From NCBI GenBank assembly GCA_002746295.2, contig NVWS02000047.1, positions 1 to 47,071 of the forward strand: a stretch of DNA of 47,071 nt, written 5' to 3'. Source of the DNA: Zetaproteobacteria bacterium. GTDB taxonomy: Bacteria; Pseudomonadota; Zetaproteobacteria; Mariprofundales; Mariprofundaceae. Within the stretch, counting starts at the first letter, position 1. The number at the start of each line of letters is the position of its first letter. The notes under the pieces are model-generated. The model had not been told where the DNA came from, searched no databases, and saw only the letters and a program-made list of their open reading frames with translations. The position numbers were made by a program, and so were the translations under genes. Of this stretch, positions 1 through 9,759 are shown piece after piece.

Positions 1-3
1 TAA

Positions 4-261
4 ATGAAACGTACGCCAATTGTGCTTGTTTGTGTCCTATTGATGGGCTTGGCTTTGGCAGAAATATGGTTGGCGTATTTGCGTGTGGACATGGCACGTC
101 AACGGCATGATATTCAAGTGATGATCCAGACAGAAGAAAAGAAAATAGACAAACTGTCGTTGGAATATGCCAATTTAACCCGCCCTGAACGTTTGAGGAA
201 GCTGGCGCATGAGCAATTGGGTATGCATGCACCACGCCCTGACCAGTTGATTCAACGGTGA
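4..261 (+). CDS. ftsL: Cell division protein FtsL
   Basis: Small bitopic divisome protein of 85 residues. A short cytoplasmic N-terminus (MKRTP) leads into one hydrophobic segment at about residues 6-25. A periplasmic heptad-like region follows (about 30-65), rich in E, K and L, as expected for the FtsL coiled coil that pairs with FtsB and FtsQ. The TAA at bases 1-3 directly before the ATG is probably the stop of the preceding gene, by synteny rsmH/mraW, which lies outside the window. The stop overlaps the ftsI start. FtsL sequences are poorly conserved, so the call rests on size, topology and position at the head of ftsI-murE-murF. Confidence 0.88.
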   Translation: MKRTPIVLVCVLLMGLALAEIWLAYLRVDMARQRHDIQVMIQTEEKKIDKLSLEYANLTRPERLRKLAHEQLGMHAPRPDQLIQR

Positions 262-2204
262 GTGAAGAAAAACTAAAAATAAAAAAAACAAAGGGTGTTT
301 CTCCGCAGGTTCGACTGATTCCTGTCGCAGGTTTATTGGTCTTGGGCATGGTAATGTTAGCGATTCGTGCGGTGGATTTGCATGTGTTGCAAGCAGATTC
401 TATGCAGAAACGTGCTTATAAACAGCATTTCCATCAATATGCTGTCGTGGCTCCGCGCGGAAGTATTTATGATCGACGTAAGCGCATGCTTTCCAAAAGC
501 ATTGAGGTGGCATCATTTGCTGCCATCGCCAAGAATATTCCACAAGAAAAGATACAAGCCTTGGCAGATGCGATGGGCATATCTGAATCACGTTTGCGCA
601 AGCGTTTGGGGCATCGGCAAGGCTTCACTTGGTTGGCACGGCAGGTTGCGCCTGCGGTTGTGAAGCGTGTGGAAGCATTGGAGATGAAAGCTGTACGGCG
701 TGAAACAGAGTGGCAGCGTTATTATCCCTTGGGACCTGAGATGGGGCATTTATTGGGTTTTGTTGGCATTGATGGTCGGGGTTTGGAGGGGGTCGAGCAT
801 AGTTTTGATCAACGCTTGCATGGAGAATCGGGGGTGCGTTTACTGCAACGGGATGCCAAAGGTACAGCCCTGCCAGGGGGCAGTTGGTTAACACCACCCA
901 AGATGGGTCAATCCATGGTATTGACGGTGGATAGCAACATCCAAAGCATTGCCTATGCTGCATTGGCTGAAGGCATTCGCAAACAAGAAGCAACAAGTGG
1001 CTCTGTGGTAGTGATGGATCCAAACAATGGTGATATTTTAGCCATGGCAAGTTGGCCAAGCTTTAACCCCAATGATTTTTCTCATTATAGTCCCAAACAA
1101 TGGCGAAATCGTTCCATTACAGATGTATTTGAACCCGGTTCCACCATGAAGCCCTTCACCATTGCGACTGCCTTGGATTCAGGCAAGTGGCAAGTTAAAA
1201 GCCGTGTGTTTTGTGAACATGGTAGTTTTCGTGTGGCAAATTATACGATTCATGACGACCATAAAGAAGGTTGGTTGGATGTGACTGGCGTGATTCAACA
1301 TTCTAGCAATATTGGTGCAGCTAAAATTGCCTTGGATGTGGGGGCGGCGGCTTTGGCAGGTAAATTGAACGACTTGGGCTTTGGACAGCGTCCACAGTTG
1401 GGCTTGGACGGTGCTTCTTCAGGTTTGTTGGCGGATGTTTCAAAGTGGGGTGAGGTTGAAACTGCCAACATTGCCTTTGGACAAGGGGTGGCAGTGACCA
1501 CATTACAATTGGCCAGTGGCTTTGCAACCTTGGCACATGGGGGGCAACGGGTATTTCCACGTTTGTTGCTGACGAAACCTGTGCATCTTGGGCAACAGGT
1601 TTTTACACCATCAACAGCGCATGCCGTGAGCAAGATGTTGGTGGCGGCAACACAGCCAGAAGGGACAGGATTTCGCGCCGTACCCAAGGGATATACGGTG
1701 GCAGGAAAAACAGGTACAGCCCAACAAGCCAATGGCAAAGGTGGCTATGATAAACATAAGTTTACAGCGGTGTTCGCAGGCTTTGTACCAGCGAATAGGC
1801 CTGCTTTGGTGATTGTTGTTGAGGTGAATGAACCCAAAAAATCCATTTATGGTGGTGTCGTAGCAGCACCCATCTTCCGAGATATTGCCACTGCAAGCTT
1901 GCCTTATTTGGGGGTAATGCCAGAAGCTAAAAGGGTGATATATGCTGCCAAGAAAAAGGGCAAGAAAGTCAATAGATCTGAGCCTAAAATTAAGCATGGG
2001 ATTGGAACAATAGAAAAAAAGGTGAGCATACAAGGTGGTATGGCGGATTTTACGGGATTATCGTTGCGGGAATCTTATCATTTGTCATATCAACAAGGTT
2101 GGACGTTGCGCACGCATGGTTCAGGCTGGGTGGTGAAACAAAAGCCTTTACCCCACCAAAAAATAGATTCAGAAGGTGACGTTGAGGTATGGTTGCATGA
2201 ATAA
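258..2204 (+). CDS. ftsI: Peptidoglycan D,D-transpeptidase FtsI (PBP3), with C-terminal PASTA domain
   Basis: Septal class B penicillin-binding protein that cross-links peptidoglycan at the division site. The GTG start at 258 overlaps the ftsL stop by 4 bp. Order: cytoplasmic tail, membrane anchor at about residues 20-38, dimerisation domain, then the transpeptidase domain. The active-site motifs are S295-T-M-K298, S349-S-N351 and K484-T-G486. The last 60 or so residues (about 585-648) look like a single PASTA domain (ADFTGLSLRESYHLSYQQG). Many proteobacterial FtsI proteins lack a PASTA domain; it is common in SpoVD/FtsI-type proteins of other bacteria. The partner glycosyltransferase FtsW is encoded downstream in the same operon. 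Confidence 0.96.
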   Translation: MSEEKLKIKKTKGVSPQVRLIPVAGLLVLGMVMLAIRAVDLHVLQADSMQKRAYKQHFHQYAVVAPRGSIYDRRKRMLSKSIEVASFAAIAKNIPQEKIQALADAMGISESRLRKRLGHRQGFTWLARQVAPAVVKRVEALEMKAVRRETEWQRYYPLGPEMGHLLGFVGIDGRGLEGVEHSFDQRLHGESGVRLLQRDAKGTALPGGSWLTPPKMGQSMVLTVDSNIQSIAYAALAEGIRKQEATSGSVVVMDPNNGDILAMASWPSFNPNDFSHYSPKQWRNRSITDVFEPGSTMKPFTIATALDSGKWQVKSRVFCEHGSFRVANYTIHDDHKEGWLDVTGVIQHSSNIGAAKIALDVGAAALAGKLNDLGFGQRPQLGLDGASSGLLADVSKWGEVETANIAFGQGVAVTTLQLASGFATLAHGGQRVFPRLLLTKPVHLGQQVFTPSTAHAVSKMLVAATQPEGTGFRAVPKGYTVAGKTGTAQQANGKGGYDKHKFTAVFAGFVPANRPALVIVVEVNEPKKSIYGGVVAAPIFRDIATASLPYLGVMPEAKRVIYAAKKKGKKVNRSEPKIKHGIGTIEKKVSIQGGMADFTGLSLRESYHLSYQQGWTLRTHGSGWVVKQKPLPHQKIDSEGDVEVWLHE

Positions 2205-3729
2205 AGTCCATCAAATATTGCACAAACGGGTACACATCAAAGCGTGGACATGTTCACAATTGGGCTTTGATATTCATCAGGGTGAAAATATACCTGTGGG
2301 TGGTTTGTGTGATGATTCACGTGCTGTGAAGCAAGGTGACACGTTTCTTTGTTTACCACGCGCAGCAGGGCAAGCCCGCGACTTTATTCAACAAGCCATA
2401 CATCAAGGTGCAACGGCTGTGATTGTGGTGGGTGAGCGTATCCCTTGTCCATTACCGTGTTTATACCTATCGGATATGGCTGCGCTGGGTCTGTTTTTAC
2501 GTCGCTATTTTGACACCATGGAAACAGCGACCTGTTGTGTGGGTGTGACGGGTACGGATGGTAAAACCAGTGTGGCGTGGATGTTAAGGCATGCCTTGGC
2601 ACGACATTTGGGTGTGGCTTGGTCATCGGGAACCTTGGGGTGGGTACGCTCATCTGAAGAAACGTATGAATTGGGCAACACCACGCCGTCATTGTTGACC
2701 ATGCATCGCTTGTTGGCAGCCGCACACCAAGCACAGATGCCAGCTTGGGTGATGGAAGTCTCATCGCATGGCATTGAACAAGAAAGGCTGGCAGGTTTAC
2801 CCTTTGATGCGGCTGTTTGGACAACTTTAGGTCATGATCACTTGCAAGACCACGGTGGTTTTGAGTGTTATGCTGGTTTAAAAACACGCTTTATGAATCA
2901 GGTGATGTCGAATGGTGGACTGGCAGTGGTCAATGCCCATCAAGCGGCCTTGATAAAACGTTTGCAAGGATCATCTTGGAAAGGGTATATGCCCAAAGGT
3001 GCGCATTTGGATGTGTCGATTGCAGGCCGTCTGCATCAATCCGATATGATGGTCTGGGAAACGCTTGCCGTTGGACAGGTGGGTTTGCAGTGCCATGGTC
3101 AACAAGTGGTGGTGGACGATGTACCTGTTGGGCTATTTCATGCTGAAAATCTTGCTGCCGTAGCACAAGTATTGAAATATCAATTTAAGATGGATTTACC
3201 CTCGATTGCATCCTGTTTGCGTGCCATGCCAGCACCGTATGGACGGATGGAGACTGTAAAAAACACTGAGGATCTACAGGTGTACATTGATTATGCGCAT
3301 ACACCCGAAGGTTTGCAGGCGTGTTTAAAAAGTGGGCGTTCTTTGACACAAGCCAACTTGTTACTGGTGTTTGGTTGTGGTGGTAACCGTGATGTGAGTA
3401 AACGGGCTGAAATGGGGGCGGTTGCAGAAGCATACGCTGATGAAATTTGGCTGACATCCGATAATCCACGTGATGAAGAACCTGAAAATATTATGGGTGA
3501 TATTTTAAAGGGAATGCATGCAAAAAGAGCCGTCCACCAGTATCTGGATCGTGGCGATGCCATTGCCGATGCATTGCAGGTGATGAAAGTGGGGGATGTG
3601 TTAATCATTGCAGGTAAAGGACATGAAAATTATATGGAAATCAAAGGGAAACGCACAGCTTGGCATGATGCTACTTGGGTACGTCAATGTTTGCTGGATG
3701 ATGAGGGGCAGGAAACAATATGCAGTTAA
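2197..3729 (+). CDS. murE: UDP-MurNAc-tripeptide synthetase MurE (meso-diaminopimelate-adding)
   Basis: Cytoplasmic Mur ligase that adds the third stem-peptide residue to UDP-MurNAc-L-Ala-D-Glu. The P-loop GVTGTDGKTS sits near residue 115. The D-N-P-R motif (SDNPRDEEP) near residue 420 is the known signature for selecting meso-diaminopimelate over lysine. GKGHENY near the C-terminus is also typical. The ATG at 2197 was chosen because it gives a normal MurE N-terminus and overlaps the ftsI stop by 8 bp, with GAGG upstream; a longer reading from 2176 adds seven unlikely residues. The length (510) fits the family. The stop overlaps murF by 10 bp, so the pair is probably translationally coupled. 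Confidence 0.96.
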   Translation: MNKVHQILHKRVHIKAWTCSQLGFDIHQGENIPVGGLCDDSRAVKQGDTFLCLPRAAGQARDFIQQAIHQGATAVIVVGERIPCPLPCLYLSDMAALGLFLRRYFDTMETATCCVGVTGTDGKTSVAWMLRHALARHLGVAWSSGTLGWVRSSEETYELGNTTPSLLTMHRLLAAAHQAQMPAWVMEVSSHGIEQERLAGLPFDAAVWTTLGHDHLQDHGGFECYAGLKTRFMNQVMSNGGLAVVNAHQAALIKRLQGSSWKGYMPKGAHLDVSIAGRLHQSDMMVWETLAVGQVGLQCHGQQVVVDDVPVGLFHAENLAAVAQVLKYQFKMDLPSIASCLRAMPAPYGRMETVKNTEDLQVYIDYAHTPEGLQACLKSGRSLTQANLLLVFGCGGNRDVSKRAEMGAVAEAYADEIWLTSDNPRDEEPENIMGDILKGMHAKRAVHQYLDRGDAIADALQVMKVGDVLIIAGKGHENYMEIKGKRTAWHDATWVRQCLLDDEGQETICS

Positions 3730-5078
3730 CAGGCGAAGAACTGGCAACAGCCACACAAGGTGTTTGGCATCATGGACAGCCTGATAAAGTCTCTCAAATC
3801 AAAACCGATTCGCGGGGCTTTGAACAAGGTGATGTGTTTTTAGCATTGCGTGGTGATTTTTTTGATGGACACCGCTTCGCTGGAGACCTAGCAGGGCGTG
3901 CGGCAGCTTTGATGGGTGATACACAAGGTTTGGCAACATGGCAGGATTTAAATGTGCCAGTGCTTGAAGTGCAAGATACCTTGCAAGCTTATGGTGATAT
4001 TGCGCATGCGTGGCGAGAAAAATTATCGCGTACAAGCTTTATTGGCATTACAGGGTCGTATGGCAAAACAACGGTGCGCTCAATGTTGACCCACCTTTTC
4101 ACAGGTTTAGGGTTAAACGTACATGCCACAGATGCCAATCTAAATAATTTGATTGGTGTACCTCAAACATTGCTGGCAACACCGATGGATGCCGATGTCG
4201 CCTTGATTGAATGTGGTATCAGTGAGCAAGGTGAAATGCAGCGTTTGGCGGATATATTATCTCCCGATGGGGTGGTGATGACAGGGCTGACATCGGCACA
4301 CGCTGAAGGATTGGGGGGGTTGCAAGGGGTGGTGCATGAAAAAGCCCGCTTGTTGTCAGCGATAAAAGTAGGCGGCTGGTGTGCCTTGGGAAACGGTGTA
4401 GCGACATGTTTGCATGTGCAAAAGGTTCTGGTGAGCTGTCAGCAACTCAAGGCAGATGTGACTTGGACACGCAAAGATCAGGATGTGTGTTTTTTGTATC
4501 AGGGTGAATCAGCAAGTTTACGTTTATCATTGCCAGCCCAGCATTGGTGTGAAAATATGGCTCTGGTGTTGATGGTTGCTTTGGCTAAGCCATGGAAACG
4601 CGAGCTTGAGCTAAGTTTCCAAAGCATGGTGAATATATTGGCTTCTTGGCAAGCTGTGGATGGTCGTTTGCTCACATATCAAGGTGTTGCGGGCTGCCAA
4701 ATTTTGGATGATGCTTACAATGCCAACCCCGTTTCTATGCAAGCCGCATTGCAGACCTTGCAATCCATGCCAACACGTCGCATTGCCATCTTGGGTGATA
4801 TGAAAGAATTGGGTGAACATTCAGCAGCAGCGCATGCAAATATTGATGTGAAAAATATTGAGTGTGTATGGTTGGTGGGTGAAGACATGCGACATTTGCA
4901 TGCGGTGCTAGCGGACAGTTTATGGTTCTTGGATGTCGATGCCTTGCTGGCATCGTTGGCTTTGAATTTGGAGAAATTAAACGAAGGCGATACGGTGTTG
5001 GTCAAGGCTTCGCACAGTATGGGCTTGGAAAAGGTGGTGGATATGTTAAAATCAAAGGATGTCGATTGTGCTGTATAG
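3720..5078 (+). CDS. murF: UDP-MurNAc-tripeptide--D-Ala-D-Ala ligase MurF
   Basis: Adds the D-Ala-D-Ala dipeptide made by Ddl to complete the UDP-MurNAc-pentapeptide. The N-terminal region carries the Mur ligase sequence IKTDSRGFEQGDVFLALRG. The ATP-binding loop is GITGSYGKTTVRSM at about residue 108. DDAYNANPVSMQAAL near residue 330 is a characteristic MurF motif. Length 452 matches the family. The ATG lies within the end of murE, and the stop overlaps the likely mraY start. All genes of this cluster run on one strand with almost no gaps, implying one transcript. Confidence 0.96.
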   Translation: MQLTGEELATATQGVWHHGQPDKVSQIKTDSRGFEQGDVFLALRGDFFDGHRFAGDLAGRAAALMGDTQGLATWQDLNVPVLEVQDTLQAYGDIAHAWREKLSRTSFIGITGSYGKTTVRSMLTHLFTGLGLNVHATDANLNNLIGVPQTLLATPMDADVALIECGISEQGEMQRLADILSPDGVVMTGLTSAHAEGLGGLQGVVHEKARLLSAIKVGGWCALGNGVATCLHVQKVLVSCQQLKADVTWTRKDQDVCFLYQGESASLRLSLPAQHWCENMALVLMVALAKPWKRELELSFQSMVNILASWQAVDGRLLTYQGVAGCQILDDAYNANPVSMQAALQTLQSMPTRRIAILGDMKELGEHSAAAHANIDVKNIECVWLVGEDMRHLHAVLADSLWFLDVDALLASLALNLEKLNEGDTVLVKASHSMGLEKVVDMLKSKDVDCAV

Positions 5079-6138
5079 TGTTCTACTACCGTTTGTTGAT
5101 CAGTACTCATTTCTAAATATTTTTCAGTACATCACCTTTCGTACGTTTGGTGCATTGATGACGGCACTGGTGATTGCTTGGATGGTAGGCGAACCTTTTA
5201 TTCGTTGGATGCAGGGTTTACAACGTCAGGGGCAACCGATTCGCGGGGATGGACCTGAAAGTCATCTAAAAAAACAAGGTACGCCAACCATGGGTGGCTT
5301 GTTGATTTTGTTTAGTTTGACGCTTTCTACGGTACTTTGGATGCGTTTGGATAGTGCTTTTGTGTGGTGGTCGCTTTGGGTTACGCTGGGTTATGGTTTG
5401 ATTGGTGGTATTGATGATTATTTAAAATTAAGTAAGAACAATAGCAAAGGTTTGGCAGGACGTTGGAAGCTGATTTTGCAGTTGTTTTTTGGTGGTGTGG
5501 CTGCTTATGCCTTGTACCAAATCACCGATCCGATTGTGGATTTACCATTTTTTGCCACACAATGGGATATGGGAGGATGGTATATCCTCTTTGTGCTGTT
5601 TGTATTAATTGGTACTTCAAATGCAGTCAATCTCACCGATGGTTTGGATGGTTTGGCAGTGACGCCGACCATCATGGTGGCGATAACCTTGACCGTGATT
5701 GTATATTTGACGGGGCATGTTCATTTTGCCCATTATCTTTTGATTCCTCATGTATCGGGGGCGGGTGAATTGAGTATTTTTTGTGCGGCGATGATTGGCG
5801 CATGCTTGGGATTTTTGTGGTTTAATACATACCCTGCACAAGTATTTATGGGCGATGTGGGTTCGTTGGCATTGGGTGGTGGTCTGGGTTTTGTAGCGTG
5901 TGCTGTGCATCAACAATTCTTATTGGCGATTGCAGGTGGTATTTTTGTCTTGGAAGCAGTATCTGTGATGGTGCAGGTGGCAAGTTTTAAAATGACGGGG
6001 AAACGGGTATTTCGCATGGCACCCATTCATCATCATTATGAACTCAAGGGCTGGCCTGAACCCAAGGTGATTGTACGTTTTTGGATTATTTCTTTTTTAC
6101 TGGCGTTGATTACGCTCGCAACGCTAAAAATACGGTGA
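5068..6138 (+). CDS. mraY: Phospho-MurNAc-pentapeptide transferase MraY
   Basis: Polytopic inner-membrane enzyme that transfers phospho-MurNAc-pentapeptide to undecaprenyl phosphate, making lipid I. About ten hydrophobic segments are visible. Family motifs: PTMGGLLIL, GGIDDYLK (aspartate-rich), the NLTDGLDGLA Mg2+/substrate motif, FMGDVGSLALGG and MAPIHHHYELKGWPE (HHH motif) near the C-terminus. Two starts are possible. GTG at 5068 has an AAAGGA ribosome site ending 8 bases upstream and gives a family-like N-terminus (MLYSVLLPF). ATG at 5059 adds three residues but lies on top of that site. I prefer 5068. Confidence 0.95.
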   Translation: MLYSVLLPFVDQYSFLNIFQYITFRTFGALMTALVIAWMVGEPFIRWMQGLQRQGQPIRGDGPESHLKKQGTPTMGGLLILFSLTLSTVLWMRLDSAFVWWSLWVTLGYGLIGGIDDYLKLSKNNSKGLAGRWKLILQLFFGGVAAYALYQITDPIVDLPFFATQWDMGGWYILFVLFVLIGTSNAVNLTDGLDGLAVTPTIMVAITLTVIVYLTGHVHFAHYLLIPHVSGAGELSIFCAAMIGACLGFLWFNTYPAQVFMGDVGSLALGGGLGFVACAVHQQFLLAIAGGIFVLEAVSVMVQVASFKMTGKRVFRMAPIHHHYELKGWPEPKVIVRFWIISFLLALITLATLKIR

Positions 6139-6145
6139 TGAAACG

Positions 6146-7519
6146 ATGAAGTTGAGAAAACAAACACATGCAGTGATTGGCATGGGCAAAACTGGGATGT
6201 CAGTGGTTCGATTTTTAAAGGGTAAGGGTGTCTATTGCGAGGTATTTGATGAGAAAATACAGGATTTTTCATCGGTGCTCAAAGATGTGGGTGAGCTGCC
6301 ATATCATGCAGGCAGAATCAAAGCTGATGCACTGCTCGCATTTGATGCGGTGTGGGTTAGCCCTGGTGTGCCATGGCAGCATATTGCCTTACAAGCTGCG
6401 CGTGATGCAGGTGTTACCGTGCAGGGTGATTTAACCTTGTTCTTACAATATTGTGATGCGCCTTTGATTGCAATTACAGGTACCAATGGCAAAACCACGA
6501 CCACACAAAGCATTCAAACGTTGTTGGAGACCTTGCCTGGCGGTTGCGATGTCGGTGGTAACATTGGTATACCGATGTTGGACTTATTGGGTCAAAAAAA
6601 CAAAGCAAAACGTGTGGTCTTGGAGCTTTCTAGTTTTCAACTGGAACGTTGTGATGTGATTCACCCCAAGTGGGCGGTATTGCTTAATGTGCAAGCCGAT
6701 CATGCAGATATGCATGCTTCACCTGAAGATTATTGTGCAGCCAAATTAAAGTTGTTTGAACATCAGCAAACGGGTGACACGGCGGTGTTACCTGTGGGTG
6801 AACAGTGGGATGCGTTAAGTGGTGACTTGTTAAAACGAGGCGTGTGTGTGTATCGCGTTGGACATACACAAGCACCTGAAATACCCACGGATATGACGGC
6901 TGGCATTGCCAGTGATGCCAGCACACATCGTTTGTTTTGGCATGCAGATAAGCAAGTAAATACATTGAATTGTGCGAAAATACCAACCCGTGGTTTGCAT
7001 CAACATATCAACCTTGCGGTGGCAGCGCAGGCGGCTTCTGATTTTGGTGTAAGTCAACAGGTGATTCGAGAAGCACTCTCATCATTTCGTGGTTTACCGC
7101 ATCGCCTACGTTTTGTGGGAGATGTTTTGGAGCATGCGTGGTTTGATGATTCCAAAGCCACCAATCCTGCGGCAGCAGAGGCAGCACTGGCATCATTTGA
7201 TCAAGTGATTTGGATTTGTGGTGGTTTACTTAAAGGTTTGGATCTTACACCAATGACGGATGTGGTGCATAAGCATGTCTGTTACGCAGTGGTAATTGGT
7301 AAGCACCCAGAACCTTATATTCGTTTGCTACAGAAGGCTGGCGTGAATTATACGGTTGCCAATATCATGCAACGTGCGGTTCGTTTTGCCGCAGAGCATG
7401 AAGATAAGTTGCCTGTATTGCTTTCGCCTGCGGCAGCAAGTATGGATCAATTTAAAAATTATGTAGAACGTGGAAAAGTGTTCCAACAAGCCATTGACGC
7501 GCTGGCAAAGGACTCATGA
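6146..7519 (+). CDS. murD: UDP-MurNAc-L-alanine--D-glutamate ligase MurD
   Basis: Cytoplasmic Mur ligase adding D-glutamate to UDP-MurNAc-L-Ala. The N-terminal Rossmann-like UDP-binding part contains VIGMGKTGMSVVRFL. The P-loop AITGTNGKTTTTQ lies near residue 110, and the middle domain has LELSSFQLE and NVQADHADMH. The C-terminal domain contains HRLRFVGDVLEHAWFDDSKATNP, typical of MurD, ending in LLSPAAASMDQFKNYVERG. Length 457 is normal. It starts 7 bp after mraY and overlaps ftsW by 4 bp (ATGA). Confidence 0.96.
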   Translation: MKLRKQTHAVIGMGKTGMSVVRFLKGKGVYCEVFDEKIQDFSSVLKDVGELPYHAGRIKADALLAFDAVWVSPGVPWQHIALQAARDAGVTVQGDLTLFLQYCDAPLIAITGTNGKTTTTQSIQTLLETLPGGCDVGGNIGIPMLDLLGQKNKAKRVVLELSSFQLERCDVIHPKWAVLLNVQADHADMHASPEDYCAAKLKLFEHQQTGDTAVLPVGEQWDALSGDLLKRGVCVYRVGHTQAPEIPTDMTAGIASDASTHRLFWHADKQVNTLNCAKIPTRGLHQHINLAVAAQAASDFGVSQQVIREALSSFRGLPHRLRFVGDVLEHAWFDDSKATNPAAAEAALASFDQVIWICGGLLKGLDLTPMTDVVHKHVCYAVVIGKHPEPYIRLLQKAGVNYTVANIMQRAVRFAAEHEDKLPVLLSPAAASMDQFKNYVERGKVFQQAIDALAKDS

Positions 7520-8664
7520 GAAAGGGCTTGGACCCTGTTTTATTAACATCTGTGGCGGTGTTGTTGTCGTTGAGTGTTTTGATGGTGAGTAGTGCCAGCT
7601 TAAGCGTGTCTGAAGTGCGTTATCACGATGCTTTTCGCATTATTTCTCATTGGTTGGTGTATATTCCCGTGGGTTTGTTGGTGATGTGGGGCATATCCCG
7701 TATTCCTTTGGCTGTGTGGCAACGTTTTTGTTTTCCATTGTTGCTGGTATCTTTTCTTGTCATGGCGGTGTTGTTGGTGGCAGGTAATCATTTGAATGGC
7801 GCGACCCGTTGGTTTTCTCTGTTTGGCTTTAGTGCGCAACCAGTGGAGTTGTTAAAGCCATCTGTGATTCTTTATATGGCGTATTATATGGGACATTTCC
7901 CCGAACGTTTGCAATATTTTTCCCAAGGTATGGGTCCCATGTTGGCAATTTTATCGGTGGCAGTGGGTTTGTTGATGATGCAACCTGATTTTGGCAATAC
8001 GGTGTTGATATGCAGTTGTTGTTTTTTAATGTGGTTTGTGGGTGGTGTGCCATTGAGGCACTTGCTGTTGGTGTTCATCGTGGGTGTTTTTCTGGGTGCT
8101 ATTGCAATGATGGCAGAACCCTATCGTTTTGAACGCTTGTTAAGTTTTACCAACCCATGGCATGACCCCCTTAAATCAGGCTACCAATTGATTCAATCCA
8201 TGCTGGCATTTGGTTCGGGGGGTATTTGGGGCTTGGGCTTGGGGCAAGGTATACAAAAACTTTTTTATTTACCGGAGGCATTTACCGATTTTATTGCAGC
8301 GGTATTGGGCGAAGAACTGGGTTTGTTGGGTTCACTTTTGTTGCTTGGTATTTTTTCCGTTCTCATTGGGCGGGGTATTTATATTGCCACACGTTGTGAA
8401 CATGCGTTTGAAAGGCTTTTGGCATTGGGCTGTAGCTTGTTGATAGGCTTGAGTTTTTATATCAATTTTGCAGCTGTAACTGGTATGATTCCAACCAAGG
8501 GTATGCCGATTCCATTCTTCTCTTATGGTGGTAGTGCCTTGCTGGGGAATTGTGTATTGATGGGGTTCTTACTGGCTATTTATCGCAGTTTACCCGCTAA
8601 AAATAATGAAAATCCTAAAAAGAACATGCAAGCTAAAAAGAAAGCAGACAAGGCAATCGCATGA
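7516..8664 (+). CDS. ftsW: Septal peptidoglycan glycosyltransferase FtsW (SEDS family)
   Basis: Multi-pass inner-membrane protein with about ten hydrophobic segments. It polymerises lipid II at the septum in complex with FtsI. Family features: NGATRWFSLFGFSAQPVELLK (with the GA.RW and QP.E blocks), MQPDFGNTV, GYQLIQSMLAFGSGG, DFIAAVLGEELGLLG and IPTKGMPIPFFSYGGSALL, a hallmark near the C-terminus. The tail is lysine-rich and cytoplasmic (ENPKKNMQAKKKADKA). The 382-residue length is typical. It is chosen over RodA because it sits between murD and murG in the division cluster. It overlaps murD and murG by 4 bp each. Confidence 0.96.
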   Translation: MRKGLDPVLLTSVAVLLSLSVLMVSSASLSVSEVRYHDAFRIISHWLVYIPVGLLVMWGISRIPLAVWQRFCFPLLLVSFLVMAVLLVAGNHLNGATRWFSLFGFSAQPVELLKPSVILYMAYYMGHFPERLQYFSQGMGPMLAILSVAVGLLMMQPDFGNTVLICSCCFLMWFVGGVPLRHLLLVFIVGVFLGAIAMMAEPYRFERLLSFTNPWHDPLKSGYQLIQSMLAFGSGGIWGLGLGQGIQKLFYLPEAFTDFIAAVLGEELGLLGSLLLLGIFSVLIGRGIYIATRCEHAFERLLALGCSLLIGLSFYINFAAVTGMIPTKGMPIPFFSYGGSALLGNCVLMGFLLAIYRSLPAKNNENPKKNMQAKKKADKAIA

Positions 8665-9758
8665 ATAAAATAAACAAAAAACAACTGTGTATTGCAGGCG
8701 GTGGCACGGGCGGACATGTGATGCCTGCATTGGCGGTGGCTGATGCAGCACGTGAACAATGGGCGCATGTTGAGGTGAAATTTATTGGTGCAGAACGTGG
8801 ACTTGAAGCCAAACTCCTGCCTGAACGCGGTGAAGATGTGTTGTTATTGCGTATGCACGCGATTCAAGGTGTGAGTATTTTTCAAAAAATACGTGTGTTG
8901 CTTTGGGAGATGCCCAAGGCGGTGTTGACCATTCGTAAAGCATGGAGGAAAAAAAAACCTGATGTATTGGTTGGCGTGGGTGGTTATGCCAGTGCAACGG
9001 GGGTGGTTGCGGCACTTTTATCGGGTGTTCCCGTGGTGTTGTACGAACAAAATGCTGTACCAGGTTTGGTCAACCGAACCTTGGCTCGCTTTTGTAAAAA
9101 AGTGATGCTCGGATTCTCTCAAGCAGAACCCTACTTACCTCATGCTGATTGCGTGTATACAGGAAATATTGTGCGTGAATCGATTGCTCAAGTGCAATGG
9201 AATCCACATCAAACGCCTTGTTTATTGGTACTGGGTGGTTCGCAAGGTGCATTGTTTCTGAATGAAAAGGCTCCTCAAGCGTGTGCCAAACTCAAACAAG
9301 AAGGCTTTCATTTTAGGGTACTGCATGTGTGTGGATATTATCAAAATCCACATCCAAAAGTGTGCGCATTGTATGATGAAGCTGGGGTTGAAGCGAAGGT
9401 GATGACTTTTTGTGATGATATGCCAAATTTTTATGCACAAGGTGATCTGATGATTGCGCGATCTGGGGCGATGAGTGTTTCTGAGGCTGCAATGGTGGGC
9501 ATGCCATGTCTGTTTGTGCCGCTTCCACATGCGGCAGATCAACATCAATTATATAATGCCCGCAGTTTAAGTGAGCAAGGTGGCGCATTGTGTGTATCGC
9601 AACATGACACGTCACTGGAGACATTGACTCGTTTGTTGAAAAAAACATTGTGTGATCCTGAAGCATTACGGTATATGCATCAAAAGATGCGTGGTTTGGC
9701 AAAAAAAGATGCCAAAACATCGCAATTAAACGTTTTATCAACGTGGTTGGAGATATAA
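8661..9758 (+). CDS. murG: UDP-GlcNAc:lipid I N-acetylglucosaminyltransferase MurG
   Basis: Membrane-associated GT-B enzyme that adds GlcNAc to lipid I to give lipid II. The N-terminal glycine-rich loop AGGGTGGHVMPALAVA (about residues 12-27) binds the lipid acceptor phosphate. The C-terminal half has the UDP-GlcNAc pocket: LVLGGSQGALFLNEKAP, MIARSGAMSVSEAAMVGMPCLFVPLPHAADQHQ. EQNAVPGLVNRTLAR is also conserved. Length 365. The ATG overlaps the ftsW stop, and murC follows after a single base. Confidence 0.96.
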   Translation: MNKINKKQLCIAGGGTGGHVMPALAVADAAREQWAHVEVKFIGAERGLEAKLLPERGEDVLLLRMHAIQGVSIFQKIRVLLWEMPKAVLTIRKAWRKKKPDVLVGVGGYASATGVVAALLSGVPVVLYEQNAVPGLVNRTLARFCKKVMLGFSQAEPYLPHADCVYTGNIVRESIAQVQWNPHQTPCLLVLGGSQGALFLNEKAPQACAKLKQEGFHFRVLHVCGYYQNPHPKVCALYDEAGVEAKVMTFCDDMPNFYAQGDLMIARSGAMSVSEAAMVGMPCLFVPLPHAADQHQLYNARSLSEQGGALCVSQHDTSLETLTRLLKKTLCDPEALRYMHQKMRGLAKKDAKTSQLNVLSTWLEI

Positions 9759-9759
9759 A

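Noticed and set aside
625-1059. Long antisense ORF inside ftsI (144 codons), and similar ones in murD, murG and flgI
   Set aside because: They lie opposite strongly conserved genes, have biased Pro/His/Cys-rich translations and no start signals; these are shadows of codon bias.
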